Assembly: GCA_022393335.1 (NCBI GenBank)
Contig: JAJEKB010020221.1
Span: 366,906-430,905, forward strand
From: Macrotrachela quadricornifera
Taxonomy: Eukaryota; Rotifera; Eurotatoria; Philodinida; Philodinidae
Direction of reading: 5' to 3'
Length of the DNA: 64,000 bases
A model generated the notes under the pieces. It saw nothing but the letters and a program-made list of their open reading frames with translations. It was not told the origin of the DNA and did no database searches. The translations under genes and the position numbers were made by a program. Below are positions 12,272-23,675 of this stretch, piece after piece. The first letter of the stretch is position 1. Every line of letters begins with the position of its first letter.

Positions 12272-15200
12272 CAGTGTTTTTAATAGCAGGTGCCGGCTGT
12301 ATAAACAAAGTACCAATGGTACATGAAAATTTGAAAAAGTACTTCGTTTGGCACTTTACTAAAAAAAACAAGGTACCAGAACGGTACTTTGTTAAGTAAA
12401 AGAGCACTTCGTTTATTTTATCACGCCATTGTTTATAAATCACTTTATTCCTTCTTTTCATTTATTTTTATTTATAGATGGAGCTAATATAGTTCTTTTT
12501 CGTTTTAGATTTATTGTGATCAACTAATTATAAAGATGGTGATGGCTTTTCCATAGTTAGAATATTATTCTTTACTGAGAGAGTTATTTAATTCATTTTC
12601 TTCTTTCTACATTTATTTCTTTTTTATCGTTTGGGTCACCAACTTTATTGATCTTCGCATTATTTTATTAGAGATGAAGTGAATATATTAGTATTCTTTT
12701 TTGTTATTGCTTTCAACTTCTATTATACATTTAGAACTATAATTTCGTTTATATGTTTTGAACAAGTTCTTTAATTAATTTTCTTCTTATTATATTTATT
12801 TCTTATTTATTGTTTAGATCATCTACTTTGTTAGTCTTCTCATCATTATCTTAAAGGTTAAGTGAATCTACTAATATTCTTTTTTTTTTATTATTTTAAA
12901 TTTCTTTTATACATTTAGAACTATAATTTTGCTTTTTTGTGTTGAACTAGTTATTTAATTTATTGTCTTGTTGTACTTATTTCTTATTTATCGTGTGGTT
13001 GACCATTTTGTTCATTTGCTTAACATTTTGTTAAAGGTTGGGTGAGTGCATTATCGTGATTATTTCGTTTTGTGTCGTTTATTTTATATTTCGAATTATT
13101 TTATAATGGAACAATCAAAACTTGAAGCATTTTTTAATGCTAGATTACCACTTACTGATCTTGAAAACATTCAAGATGAACAAAATTTAAATGATTCAGT
13201 TGATTTGTTAGATAATAATAATAAAGTTTCATCTAAAGAAAATGAAATAATTATTGTTGATGAAATTTCAACAGACATTATTAGCAAATGTGGTGGTGAA
13301 GGTAGAGTAAATATACCATCAGATGTAATTATTAATCATGATCATAATGTTCAATCAGAAAAACAAATTCAAACAGCAAAACAAACAACAGCTAAAGATA
13401 AACCATTAGAAAAGGACAAACGTCGCTATCTGTCATCATGGGAAAAAGAATCAGTATGTTTTTATGAAACATACGTTTATGATATAAAAAATATTATGCA
13501 CGAAAAAAAAATATGTTGGTTATACAATAAAAAAGATATAAATGGAGATGACCGTCTTTATTGTAAACTTTGTGAAAAATACCAACGAACATTAGCCACA
13601 AATGGAAAAATTAATTCATGGTGTACAGGTGGTTATAGAATATTAAAGATTTCAAAAATTAAGCAGCATGCTGCTAGTAGTACTCATCAAGAAGCTCAAG
13701 AACTTGAGTTAAAAACATCATCCAATTCTCAACCGAATTGGTTGGTGACACAAAATAAAGAAAGAAGTAAACATGAAGTTTCAATTCAAAATTTGATCTT
13801 GTCTGCAATATATCTATGTCAACAAGATCAATCAATTAATTCTTTCGAAAAATTATGTGTATTAATGGAAGCTCTTGGTGTTAAATTATTACCAGCAGAA
13901 TTAGGTGGAATTTCTTATCGAAATGATAATGCAGCTATAGAATTTTTACGACATGTTTCTGCTTATTTACATGAAGAACTGGTAGAAAAAATCAACAAAA
14001 GTCCATCTATAGGTAAAAAGAAGCTTTAAATTCCCATATATTCATTTTTTTGACTCTTTAGGTTGGATGCTTGATGAAAGTACCTCACGTACTGTTCAAA
14101 AAAGTTTAATTATTTATGTTAGACTTTTTGAAAATAATGAAGCCAAGACCAATTTTTATGGAATTTTGGAGTTGAATGGTGATGGTACAGCACATAATAT
14201 TGTGGAGTCTATTAAATCATTTTGGCGAAAAGATGGCTTGAATCCTGAAAAGACTTGTTGGTTTGCTACAGATAATGCCGCAACTTTTACAGGTACTCAT
14301 TAATTCTTGAAATAATAAAATTAAATTATTGTAGGTGTTAATAATGGTGTCGTAATCAAATTGAAACGTGATTTCGGTCTCGAATTCGTAGAATTAAATA
14401 CCTGTGTAGCACATTCTTTTGCATTAGTAGGAAGTCAAGCTGGTTTTTTTAAAGAAGGTATAATTTATCTGACTCTATTAATTATTTGAAGGTTATTCTA
14501 TAGAAAAAAGTGGTAGTAAAGCAAAAAAACGAGATTTAATATCCAAATTGGAAAATACAATTGGAAAGATTTATTTATATTTCGGTTCAAGTGCTAGTCG
14601 AACTTTTAAATTAAAGTGCTGGCAAAATCTACTCGATATTCCTGAACTGAAATTCAAACGATTATTTCACATTCGATGGACAGCTATTAGAGATTCTATA
14701 AAACCTATTATGTTGAATATTATACCAAGTAAATTCTTTTAAAGATTGTTTTATCATAATATTATCGTTCTTCTTATTTTATTGTAGCAAATCAAGCATT
14801 ATTTGCAACTTTGGAATCAACTAAATTTAATAAAAATTTAACTGTTGATGATCGTGTAGCAGCAGAAGAATTATTAAATTCTATACTTGATGATCAATTC
14901 CTGTTTATGCTCCATTTTCATTATGATTTACACGAATGTGTTTTAGGTGAAATAATCTTATTATTTATCATGATTGTTTTATTTTTTTTGCAGGAGAATT
15001 AACAAAGATTTTGCAAGATGATGATCTGCCTTATTTCACCATGATGAACATATTAAATGAAAAGAAAAAAATATTAAATAATTGGTTGTCCCAAAGTGGT
15101 GAACCAGAACCTATACTTGGTCCTTCATTAAATGATTATACAAATTCGACTGCCAAAAATCAATCTTATGGTGCATTTAAAATTGTTGTTGGTGAACGAT

Positions 15201-16555
15201 CACAACTTAAAAATGAATGTTTTACACATGTTAATCGATTATTAATTGAAATAGATAAAAGATTCAAACCTTCTGAAGTACAACAATATTTTATAGTTTT
15301 ATTTGAACCTGATCATTTAATTCAGAATAAAAATAAAATTGGAGAATCTGGTTATGGTCGACAAGAGCTTGATTTTCTTCGAATTAAATATCAAAATTTA
15401 AATGGGTTTAGTATGGAAAAATGTCGAGTTGAATGGGAAAAAATGAAAATATCCTTAAGTGAATTCGTATCAAATAATCAAGAGAAAAATTCTCGAGGAA
15501 TGTTTTGGAAATCTTTCATTTTATGGAAAGAAATAATTGATAATTCTTTTCATGAACAATATAAAAATATCTTAATATTATTGTCTATATATTTAATATC
15601 ACCACTTAGTTCAACTGAATGTGAACGTGGTTATTCTGTTGCAAATAGAATTCATACAAATGGACGCTCACGAATTATGACAGAAACACTTGATGTATTA
15701 ATGAACGTTCGATTGCTTTTATCAGATGATTTAAGAAGGTAATACTATTGTTTGATATAATGCCAAAAGATATCATATGTAATTTTAAACCGGTTTTAGT
15801 GATCGATGTCGACAAGTAATTCAACAAGCGTATAATACATGGAATAATATTGATACAAATCGTCGAATTTTTAAAACAAAATTAATTATTGATGTACCAG
15901 ATGATTATGAACCATTAAAACAAGTTCGCTCTGCGCGTAAACGAAAACAAGGATCAACAAATGATGGTTATCTAGTTGAATCAAAAAAATCAAAAATTAA
16001 AGGTATTAAATGTGCTAATCGTTGTGGCAAATTTATTGTTGATGATGATGATCCAGAGGAAACATATGCTATTCAATGTTGTCATCAAAATGAATATTAT
16101 GATTGGATTGAAGCTAGTTGTTCTCGTTGGTTATGCAATATATGTCGTATTAAATTAGGAATCTCCATTGATACAACATCATGGTTTTGTGAAGATTGTA
16201 TTGATATGCACACAGAAGAATAAAAACGATTAATATTTTATTTATTTTTTTGTATTATAATGAATATAATATAGTAACTATCAATTCAAATATATACATT
16301 TTGAATTTAGTCAGATAATTATGTATTTATTTTTATTGTTATCTATGTGTTTTTTCTTTTGTATTGGTTTTTTCTATAGAACTATTTTATGAAGAAAACA
16401 TGATTATTACTAACTTCGACTTTTTTCTTGATACATTCCTTAGCTTTGGCACTGTGTGGTACTTTGTTTTGAAAAACAAAGTACCAAATGGCACTTTTAT
16501 GATATATTCAAAGTGCCGAGTGGCACTATGTCTCTAATTTCTGTTAAAAACACTG
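12272..16555 (+). mobile_element. complete autonomous hAT transposon with perfect 8-bp target duplication
   Basis: Both ends start CAGTGTTTTTAA (left from 12272; right, read on the minus strand, from 16555). The element is flanked by the identical 8-bp direct repeat gttagtaa at 12264-12271 and 16556-16563. Eight-base duplications and CAGNG ends define the hAT superfamily. Subterminal regions carry several copies of short GTACTTTGTT / AAAGTACC / GGCAC motifs in both orientations (12300-12400 and 16445-16530), probable transposase-binding sites. The 4284-bp element holds one unbroken spliced transposase gene. The perfect duplication, clean ends and lack of stops point to recent insertion. Confidence 0.93.
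13106..16223 (+). CDS. hAT transposase, seven exons, about 941 aa, with C-terminal PHD-like zinc finger
   Basis: Start MEQSKLEAFFNARLPL. Exons read by eye: 13106-14012, 14062-14292, 14335-14457, 14492-14728, 14788-14946, 14994-15738, 15800-16223; introns are 34-61 bp GT-AG. All joins keep frame and no stop occurs before 16221. Order: acidic N-terminus; TTF/BED-like finger (YCKLCEKYQRT, about residues 170-215); RNase H-like core with MLDESTSRTVQ and CWFATDNAATFTG (first and second Asp-type positions); hAT dimerisation region LISPLSSTECERGYSVANRI near 15595-15650. A tail of about 90 residues follows, rich in paired Cys (GIKCANRCGKF, IQCCHQ, DWIEASCSRWLCNICRIKL, SWFCEDCID), which looks like a PHD-type zinc-binding domain. 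KIAA1586/ZNF862-like vertebrate proteins derive from similar hATs. The protein cuts and pastes its own element. The PHD-like tail could bind histone tails (inference). Confidence 0.9.
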
Positions 16556-16599
16556 GTTAGTAAATCTTCAATATTTGAATAGTGTAGAACTCGTTAATA

Positions 16600-16935
16600 C
16601 CATTTGAGTATTAAAATTTTACTCGAGTTTTCAACTATTCAACTATTACTGTATGACAGATTAAGGATGCCACCTGCAGGATGCTGCGTATAGAGTGCTG
16701 CCTACAGGATGCTGAAAGTAATTCACGGAGGAAAAATGCTATCCGTTGCATTTGGAAGCAACCTACAAGTAGCGGTTCTTTGACAACCTCACCCACACCC
16801 ATACTCTCACCTTCAACATTATGTGTATTACTTCTAGCATTCGACAGGAAGCATCGTGTAGTTAGCGTCCTTAATCTTTCATGTATCAATAGTTGAAAAC
16901 TTGAGTAAAATTTTTAATACTCGAGTAGACTCTTC
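16600..16935. repeat. short inverted-repeat element (about 330 bp)
   Basis: Left arm around 16605-16645 contains TTTTACTCGAGTTTTCAACT. The right arm, read in reverse complement from about 16925, contains TTTTACTCAAGTTTTCAACT and the same AGTATTAAAA lead-in. The roughly 240-bp middle is unique and has weak ORFs on both strands that are probably not genes. It sits about 45 bp from the hAT right end. Exact ends and target duplication are not resolved. Confidence 0.6.
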
Positions 16936-16959
16936 GATTTCTACATGTATGGCATAGTG

Positions 16960-18320
16960 CTTGTTGATAGTGTTGATTTAGGTAAATCGCGATGAAGTAA
17001 GCTTACGATTCTAATTGTCTTTGATTCTATAAAACTTTACTTACTTAAAACTGAATATATTCTCTTTGAAAAACATTTAAAATAAAAATAAACAATATCC
17101 ACAAATTTCTGCTGTGATTTCACGATGAAGATTATCATAGTACTGATATCTACGAACAAATAACTTTCTTCTGGTTTTTATAATGTTTGATGAAAAAGTC
17201 ATTAAAGCTTCATTACTGACACGCGCATTCATGTCGATCCGTGTTTTATTTTGATAGAACGTTTGAAAAATTCGTGTGACGAGTATGCTGGAAATATTTC
17301 CACTGACGACATATTTCATTTATGATGATGACATATGTATTCTTCCTTGTTCTTCTCTCACACAACAAAAGAACATCGAATGAATCATAAAACAATGCTT
17401 CCCTCTCGAAAATGAAACATCGCAATCTCACATACTTTCACATATCAAGACCGTATCAAACACAAAAGCAGAGAGAAAAGAAAAAAATACAAAAGTGCAT
17501 CATCTACTTGATAACAAACGAGCACGAAACGAAAGCAACACAAAGTCGTGGAAACATAAGAGAACAGAAAGAGAGACCGAGTCGAAACACATCATAACTC
17601 ATAGTCATGACATCATTGCTCTTATCTTGATTCCAACATTTCTCAGCCAATTAAAAAAAAACCAGAGCCGAATAGAAATGTGTCGAGAGTCAATATGTTC
17701 TATTCCTTTCTATTAACAATATTTCTTTGCCATCACTTAAGACACAAATCAGAGGGGATGACGATAATGTCATTTGATAACCCACTCATGAGTGAATCAT
17801 CAAATAGCGTCATCATCATCCTCTCTGATGCGAGTATTGTGTAATGGCAAAGAAATGTCGTTGATAGCAAGGAAAAGAACATATTAACTCCCGATACATA
17901 TCTATCTTGCTCTGCTTTTTGTATTTGACTACGGAATGTTGCGAGAAAAACAAGAACAATAAAATACATCCTAAATGGAAATATTTCCAGTATACTCGTC
18001 ACACGAATTTTTCAAACGTTCTATCAAAATAAAACACGGATCGACATGAATGCGCGTGTCAGTAATGAAGCTTTAATGACTTTTTCATCTAACATTATAA
18101 AAACCAGAAGAAAGTTATTTGTTCGTAGATATCAGTACTATGATAATCTTCATCGTGAAATCTCAGCAGAAATTTATGGATACTGTTTATTTTTATTTTA
18201 AACTTTTTTCAATGAGAATATATTCAGCTTTAAGTGAGTAAAGTTCTATAGAATCGAAGACAATTAGAATCGTAAGCTTACTTCATCGCGATTTACCTAA
18301 ATCAACACTGTCAACACGTA
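16960..18320. repeat. large inverted duplication, two arms of about 340 bp around about 680 bp
   Basis: The sequence from about 16965 (gttgatagtgttgatttagg) to about 17302 (ggaaatatttcca) recurs in reverse complement from about 18310 to about 17983, at roughly 95% identity by eye. Each arm carries the same open frame pointing outward, containing TRIFQTFYQNKTRIDMNARV and IIKTRRKLFVRRYQYYDNLH and ending CLFLF-stop. The middle holds an 89-codon minus-strand ORF of unknown nature. This is either a foldback transposable element with long arms or an inverted duplication of a gene's 3' end. No target duplication was found. Confidence 0.75.
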
Positions 18321-19105
18321 CTATACCTGCTTGACTTATTAGAAAAGCGATTAAAAAGTTAATTCTCAAGCAGTTGATGAGTAGCAGTAAGTCTCTAATT
18401 GAGCATCTGTCTTTTTAAGATAATCTGTGCAAATATGACGGGTATCAAATATACAAAATATGGTCATACAATCGACAGAACATAAGCGTCGACTCAGATC
18501 GTAACGAGATTTGCAAAATATGCGTTTGCAACCAAAGTAGTTGCGTATAAAATTGGCGATGTTTTGGATTCCTTCTTGACAAGTGCTGCAACTGAAGTTG
18601 GTATTATATGTTCGAAATGTGGAAATGTAAAGTGTTTCGTGCCAAATTAATACCTTGTTGAAACGACTGAAACTATAAACAGCTCGTGACACTTAAGCTA
18701 GAAAAGGTTATTTTTGTTCACTAAAACTTTCTTTTAGAGTCATTTTATAGAAAATATTTCTGTCAATTATGTATTTATATATTGTTCTCCTTTAATCATA
18801 AAACAAAAGAGCTTCAAAATGAATATAGCTACTTAAAATCAGTCGATCATTCGCAAGAAAAATTGAATAAACGTAGAATCACAACATTGCCGGGATCGCA
18901 GGATACGAAAGTAATATTTCTGAGGGGTGTGAGGCTAAGTTTGAAAATAGGTACAATTCGAATGAGAAAGCATTTGAACGAGTTCAAAGAGAACTATATA
19001 TAATCCTTTATATTTGTCCACAGATCTGCATTCCCACAAATCAAATAAATATAACCACATGATATGCTCCATTTAATACGAAAGACTAAACAGAAAGAAT
19101 CATCT

Positions 19106-19177
19106 AAGTAGAATGAGAATCGAACCCACGTCTTTCAATTTTCAGTCGGTTGCTCTACCAATTAAGCTACCCGCACC
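19106..19177 (-). pseudogene. tRNA-like sequence, GAA (Phe) anticodon position, degenerate
   Basis: Read on the minus strand: a pol III A box (TAGCTTAATTGG) and B box (GGTTCGATTCT) with normal spacing; a D-arm (GCTT..GAGC), a T-arm (GTGGG TTCGATT CTCAT) and an anticodon loop CTGAAAA. The anticodon stem (ACCGA/TTGAA) and the acceptor stem pair poorly (only about 3 of 5, and at least two mismatches in 7). It is therefore more likely a tRNA-Phe relic or a tRNA-derived repeat head than a working tRNA. Confidence 0.55.
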
Positions 19178-19626
19178 ATCATCTCAGTTACAGAAAAGTA
19201 ACTACATATCTTATATTCATGAAACATCATAAAAATGTACTAGGACAAATGTAATCCTATAGATCTTTCTCATTCTTATGCTGCAGAGTACATTTTTATG
19301 TTTGAAATCAGTCTGATCAGTAATAACGTAGCAAAACAGAACTCTTATCCACACGTTCATGTCAGGACAGTAGAGTTGCTACTTCGTTTTAAAGATAAAC
19401 CAATAAGAATTTTGTGTATAGACGGAAAGCGTCACACGACGCATTTTGAATCTTGCTTAAAAGTTCATCATCAGGTATGTTCACAATCTATTGTTACATA
19501 AAATGCGAAACTCTCCAATAAAAATGAAGAAGTTAAGCATCGATCGTAACAATTCTTTAATCATATGATACATTTGGAGAATATCCCCGAAAACTCAATT
19601 AAATGCTAAGAGAGCAAAACGTAGCA

Positions 19627-20420
19627 GATATAGGAGGGAAACATAGACGGAGGGCGTGTCACTCGATGAGGGTGTCACCGAAAGAGGAAAACGCGGACAG
19701 AGGGCATATGTCTTAAGGGCCTATAATGGGTATAGGAGGTGGATGGGTTATAGAAGGTATAGGAGATATAGGCGATTTTTTCCTTGTAAAATTTAACCAA
19801 AGGTTTTTGGGCGGCAAAATCCAGTGGTACGATTAGTTTTTCATGATTCTCCAGAAAAAATCGATCTTAATCTGGATTTTGATGATTTTTTTACATAGGA
19901 TTACAACGGTTCTCGTATTGTGTGTTTATATAAAATATATTTTCAAATAAAAATATGTAAAATAATTCAGTTCCTCTCTGAACAAGCTTAAGAACTTCCA
20001 TAAATTCACTTTTATGCTTTAAAAGTTACTAAATTCTTATACACTTTATAGTTAATGTGAATTTAGAAAATGAACCATATTTTCATGCATTATACTTTGG
20101 ACACCATTCATTATCTTCACTATATCACAAAAATAAATGTCAACTCATTTTTATATAAAACTTCATGGAAACCAATTGATATTTAAAAAATGATTAAAAT
20201 CAGTTAAGTCGTATTGTTTAATTCATTAAAATCGATTTATCCTTAAGAAATCGATTAAAATCAATTATTTTCTCAAAAAAAAAGCAGTGTCGCATTAAAT
20301 AAATTTTTCATGATTTTCCAAAAACATATCGATTTTTATTAGAATTTTTGTGTTTTTTCTTACATAGAGATACCCACTACGTGTTCGTCCGTGTTTCCCT
20401 CGTACCTCCATCGACATCTG
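19627..20420. repeat. diverged inverted-repeat element related to the nested element at 41.2 kb
   Basis: The left part has GAGGGAAACATAGACGGAGG. The reverse complement of the right end has GAGGGAAACACGGACGAACA. Just inside the left end, AACCAAAGG..ACGATTAGTTTTT resembles GACCAAAGG..ATGATTAGTTTTT at 41336-41383, so the two may share ancestry. Inner flanks repeat a TTTTTCATGATT(C)TCCA block in inverted order near 19840 and 20310. Arms are diverged and no duplication was resolved. Confidence 0.45.
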
Positions 20421-21372
20421 AGGGCACTGAAATTGAATCTTAATTGTAGGATGCGCTCATAACATGATGAGTAAAACTAACGGGATAGATGTTTATTATA
20501 TATATCTTGTTCAAGTTATTTCAACAGAATATTATTCGCGCATAGAAACGATAAATAATTCGTTGAAATTCTACTAAAACGACGCTGTTGTTATCCGGTT
20601 ATAAACCTATTTAGATGTTATGTTAATCTTTTTACATCATCAAGATTACTTTCAAATTTTTCTAGTCAATTAAGGTTATAACTAATTTAAAAAAATAAAA
20701 ACTGGTAAATATTTTTGATTAATTAACCAAAAATAAGAATCTTATCAATGAAAGAAAGCGAAAATAATGACATTGTAATTTATTCTTCGTAATAAGTTAT
20801 AATAAACCACTCATTCCGACTGAAAAAAAAAGTAGAATATTCGATATCAGAATTTAAAAAAAAAGCCATATTTCATGACTAAATATTATTATGTGAATTC
20901 AATCATCTGTATGCAATGCAGATATCAAATGTGTCCTTATATTGATATTTCTTATCCATTATAGACAATATACTTGTATTATTATTCGTAACAATTGCGA
21001 ATATTGAAGCTTATCTAAATGATTTATATATTTGTCCTGAAAGTGCTTCACCCTATTTTTTATTAAAATCTCAAAATTATCTAATTATTTCCTTTATACT
21101 CAATAATCTTCTTTTAAATTCTTATCTATTATATAACTTAATAAAATCAATGGAGAATATAACATTTCGCCTACGACTACTTCATGAAACATAAATGAAA
21201 ATCTATTGCGTAGGATAATATTTAATGTGGGTGGTTCTAGAACTAAATCAGATGTGCAGCTCCTCACAATGATATACTCTCGAAGGTTAGTTTTTCTTTC
21301 TTATCAAAAAAATAACAACAAAAAAGAAACTGGTATAAATAGAAACAGTATAATTATTCAAAATATTAAAAT

Positions 21373-22440
21373 ATGCTCGTGTATAACTTTCTTATTTGTG
21401 TTTTTTTAATCGGATCGACCTTCAACACACCTATCATAATTCCTGTTGAAGATGAAACTAATTATGAATTACTTGGTGAGTTTTCATAGAGATTATTCTT
21501 TTATACATATAGGATCTTTGTTAGGTGGTGAATTCGAAGGTGATATGATTTTACCATATGGATTTAATCCAACAATAACAAATTCAAGAGGTGTTGCTAT
21601 TAATGAACCTCGTCGTTGGCCAGATAATATTATTCCATACGATCTTTCATTAATTACAAGTAAGATTAATTAATAAATTTTCTGATAAATAAAAATAAAT
21701 AGAAAATTTGTAGATGCTGGTCATCGTACTATGATTGAAAATGCAATGAAAACATTAATGGATGTAACAAGTACACCAATTGAAGGAACAACAGCACGTA
21801 TACATTGTATTACTTTTCGACCGAAACTACCGAATGATAAAGTGTTTCTTAAAATTCAATATGGAACTGGTTGTAGTGCATCGGTTAAATAATTTTACCA
21901 AAAAATTTTTCTAATAAATTATATTTATCATTCTATTAGGTAGGATATTCTGCTTTTGGTCAAAAAAAAATGACATTACAAGAAAATGGTTGTTTTGGTT
22001 CTGGAACTATTCAACATGAACTTATGCATGTACTAGGTAAATACTTTAGAAAATATTCAAAAAAGAAAATTAATTCAGTTAATATATAGGTTTCTATCAT
22101 GAACAATCACGTCCTGATCGTGATCAATATATTACTATTAATTATGGAAATATTAAATTAACTAAAGTAAGATTTTAATACAAGAAATAATAACTAAATA
22201 AAATTGATCTGTTAATTCTAGGTACATAATTTTGTTAAATATAATTGGGATAGCAGTGTTATTAATCAAAATACACCTTATGATTATGGAAGTATAATGC
22301 ATTATGGTGGTAATTCATTTAGTAGCAATGGAAAACCATCAATTACACCAAAAGTAGAAAATGTACAAATTGGTCAAAGAGCAAAACTTAGTCCAATAGA
22401 TATTGCTGAAATTCGTGCTTATTATGGTTGCTCAAGTTAA
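21373..22440 (+). CDS. secreted astacin-family zinc metalloprotease (M12A), six exons
   Basis: Exons: 21373-21475, 21513-21659, 21714-21883, 21940-22036, 22090-22166, 22222-22440; introns are 37-57 bp GT-AG and all joins keep frame, giving 270 aa. Seen: a hydrophobic signal peptide (MLVYNFLICVFLIGSTF); a short propeptide with the aspartate switch EFEGDMILP (Asp45), which blocks the zinc until cleavage; mature start near RGVAINEPRRWPDNIIPYDL; zinc site HELMHVLGFYHE (His166, Glu167, His170, His176) followed by QSRPDRD; Met-turn SIMHYGG (Met224, Tyr226). All catalytic residues are present. There is no EGF, CUB or ShK domain after the protease, so this is a minimal astacin. It probably acts outside the cell in digestion or matrix processing (inference). 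An AATAAA-type signal lies about 50 bp after the stop. Confidence 0.95.
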
Positions 22441-23205
22441 TTTGATTAAGAAATATCTATATCTTTGTCTTGTTTTATTAAAAAGTTCAAATAAAAATTT
22501 TCTTTTGCGTAAGATATCGATATTAATAACAATACCAAAAAAGTTATTTGTCTTATAATTGATTCAGTTCTTAGCTATTTTATATTTAATGGAAATCATA
22601 TTTGCATATCCATAATCCTAGTAGTCTTCGCTTTCAAATAATATACTAACCGTCTTTCTTTAAAATGTAGTGGTGAAAATATCAGTGATCTATGATAATC
22701 AACTGCTTCTTTTATTATTATTAGAAGTATTTTTCCTAATAATAACACTCTGCTAGTTTTTAGCAAAGGTCTCTCTAGCATTTTCTGTCTAAATCCAAAA
22801 GTTCATAGAAAATGAATTTTTATTAATCAACGAACGAACCTTGAAAAGAAAATCTTTTATATTCTTTGAAAAAAATTGTTTCTAATAACAACATTCAACT
22901 ATTTTTTGTCTATAATAATAATATATTGCTATTGTTTTCAACTTAATAACAATTTCTCATTTCGATAATAGTTAATAAGGATAAAACCTTTAGTTTTAAA
23001 TAAAGATAGGTTTTGTATGAGTAGAGACTGGAGATTTAGAGTTCATTTCTACTAGAAGAAGCTTGAGAAAACAGTGAGAAGATTATCTTAATGAAAATAC
23101 TCATCAAGAGAATACAATTTGTCAGCATGAGTATTCAAATTATTCGGATTGATATTCGAGGATTTTTCAGGGGTGTCAGTTTCGTGTTCCGTTCCCATCA
23201 ATAGC

Positions 23206-23460
23206 CTCCATGGCTGAGTGGTTTCGTTGTTCGACACGTATCCACAAAGTACTGTGTTCGAACCTCAGTACTTACTATCGACATACCATAGGGCTTCTGT
23301 AGCTGGTATGTGGTTAATCAGTGTGTATGGAGAGCTCAAGTAATTGAGCAAGAAGAACTCTGATTTAGGCCAGCCTTCTGTCCATAGCTACAGCTAGAAA
23401 TAGTTGTAGGAGAAATATCGGGCTAATGGAAATATCCTCGGACATCAACCTATAGTAAAA
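23206..23460 (+). mobile_element. tRNA-derived SINE candidate
   Basis: The head resembles a class II tRNA: A box TGGCTGAGTGG (23211-23221) and B box GTGTTCGAACC (23254-23264), 32 bp apart, within GCCTCCATGGCTGAGTGG. It continues into a non-tRNA body with CTGTAGCTGG..CCATAGCTACAGCTAG, an inverted pair. No poly-A tail or flanking direct repeat was found, so it could be a lone tRNA relic with unrelated DNA after it. Confidence 0.5.
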
Positions 23461-23675
23461 AATAGCCAAAATGCGAGGTATTCTTCTTCAACTATTTCTA
23501 ATCGATTTTGAAAGATCAAATCCATGATTTTCATTACTAGATATACAGAATATATCGAAAAAAGTAGAACAGGACCTGAAAAACTCCAAAATAAAGAGCA
23601 ATCGAAAAAGAAGCTGTTTATGATACCGACTTAGAAATTTACGCAATGGAAAAGGCAAGAGAATTAAATTGGGAT

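Larger units (their letters stand above)
18321..21372. other. intergenic with unassigned ORFs, a tRNA-like relic and an inverted-repeat element
   Basis: A 108-codon minus-strand ORF at 18366-18692 has nine Cys (for example FSCSTCQEGIQN and RLCSVDCMTIFC). It might be an exon of a secreted Cys-rich protein, but I recognise no fold. ORFs at 18782-19003 and 19298-19501 are unsupported. The tRNA-like sequence and the repeat at 19.6-20.4 kb are listed separately. 20421-21372 is AT-rich and empty. Confidence 0.4.

Noticed and set aside
18366..18692. Saposin-like or other Cys-rich secreted protein
   Set aside because: Cys count is high, but the spacing fits no saposin, EGF or ShK pattern and no flanking exons were found.
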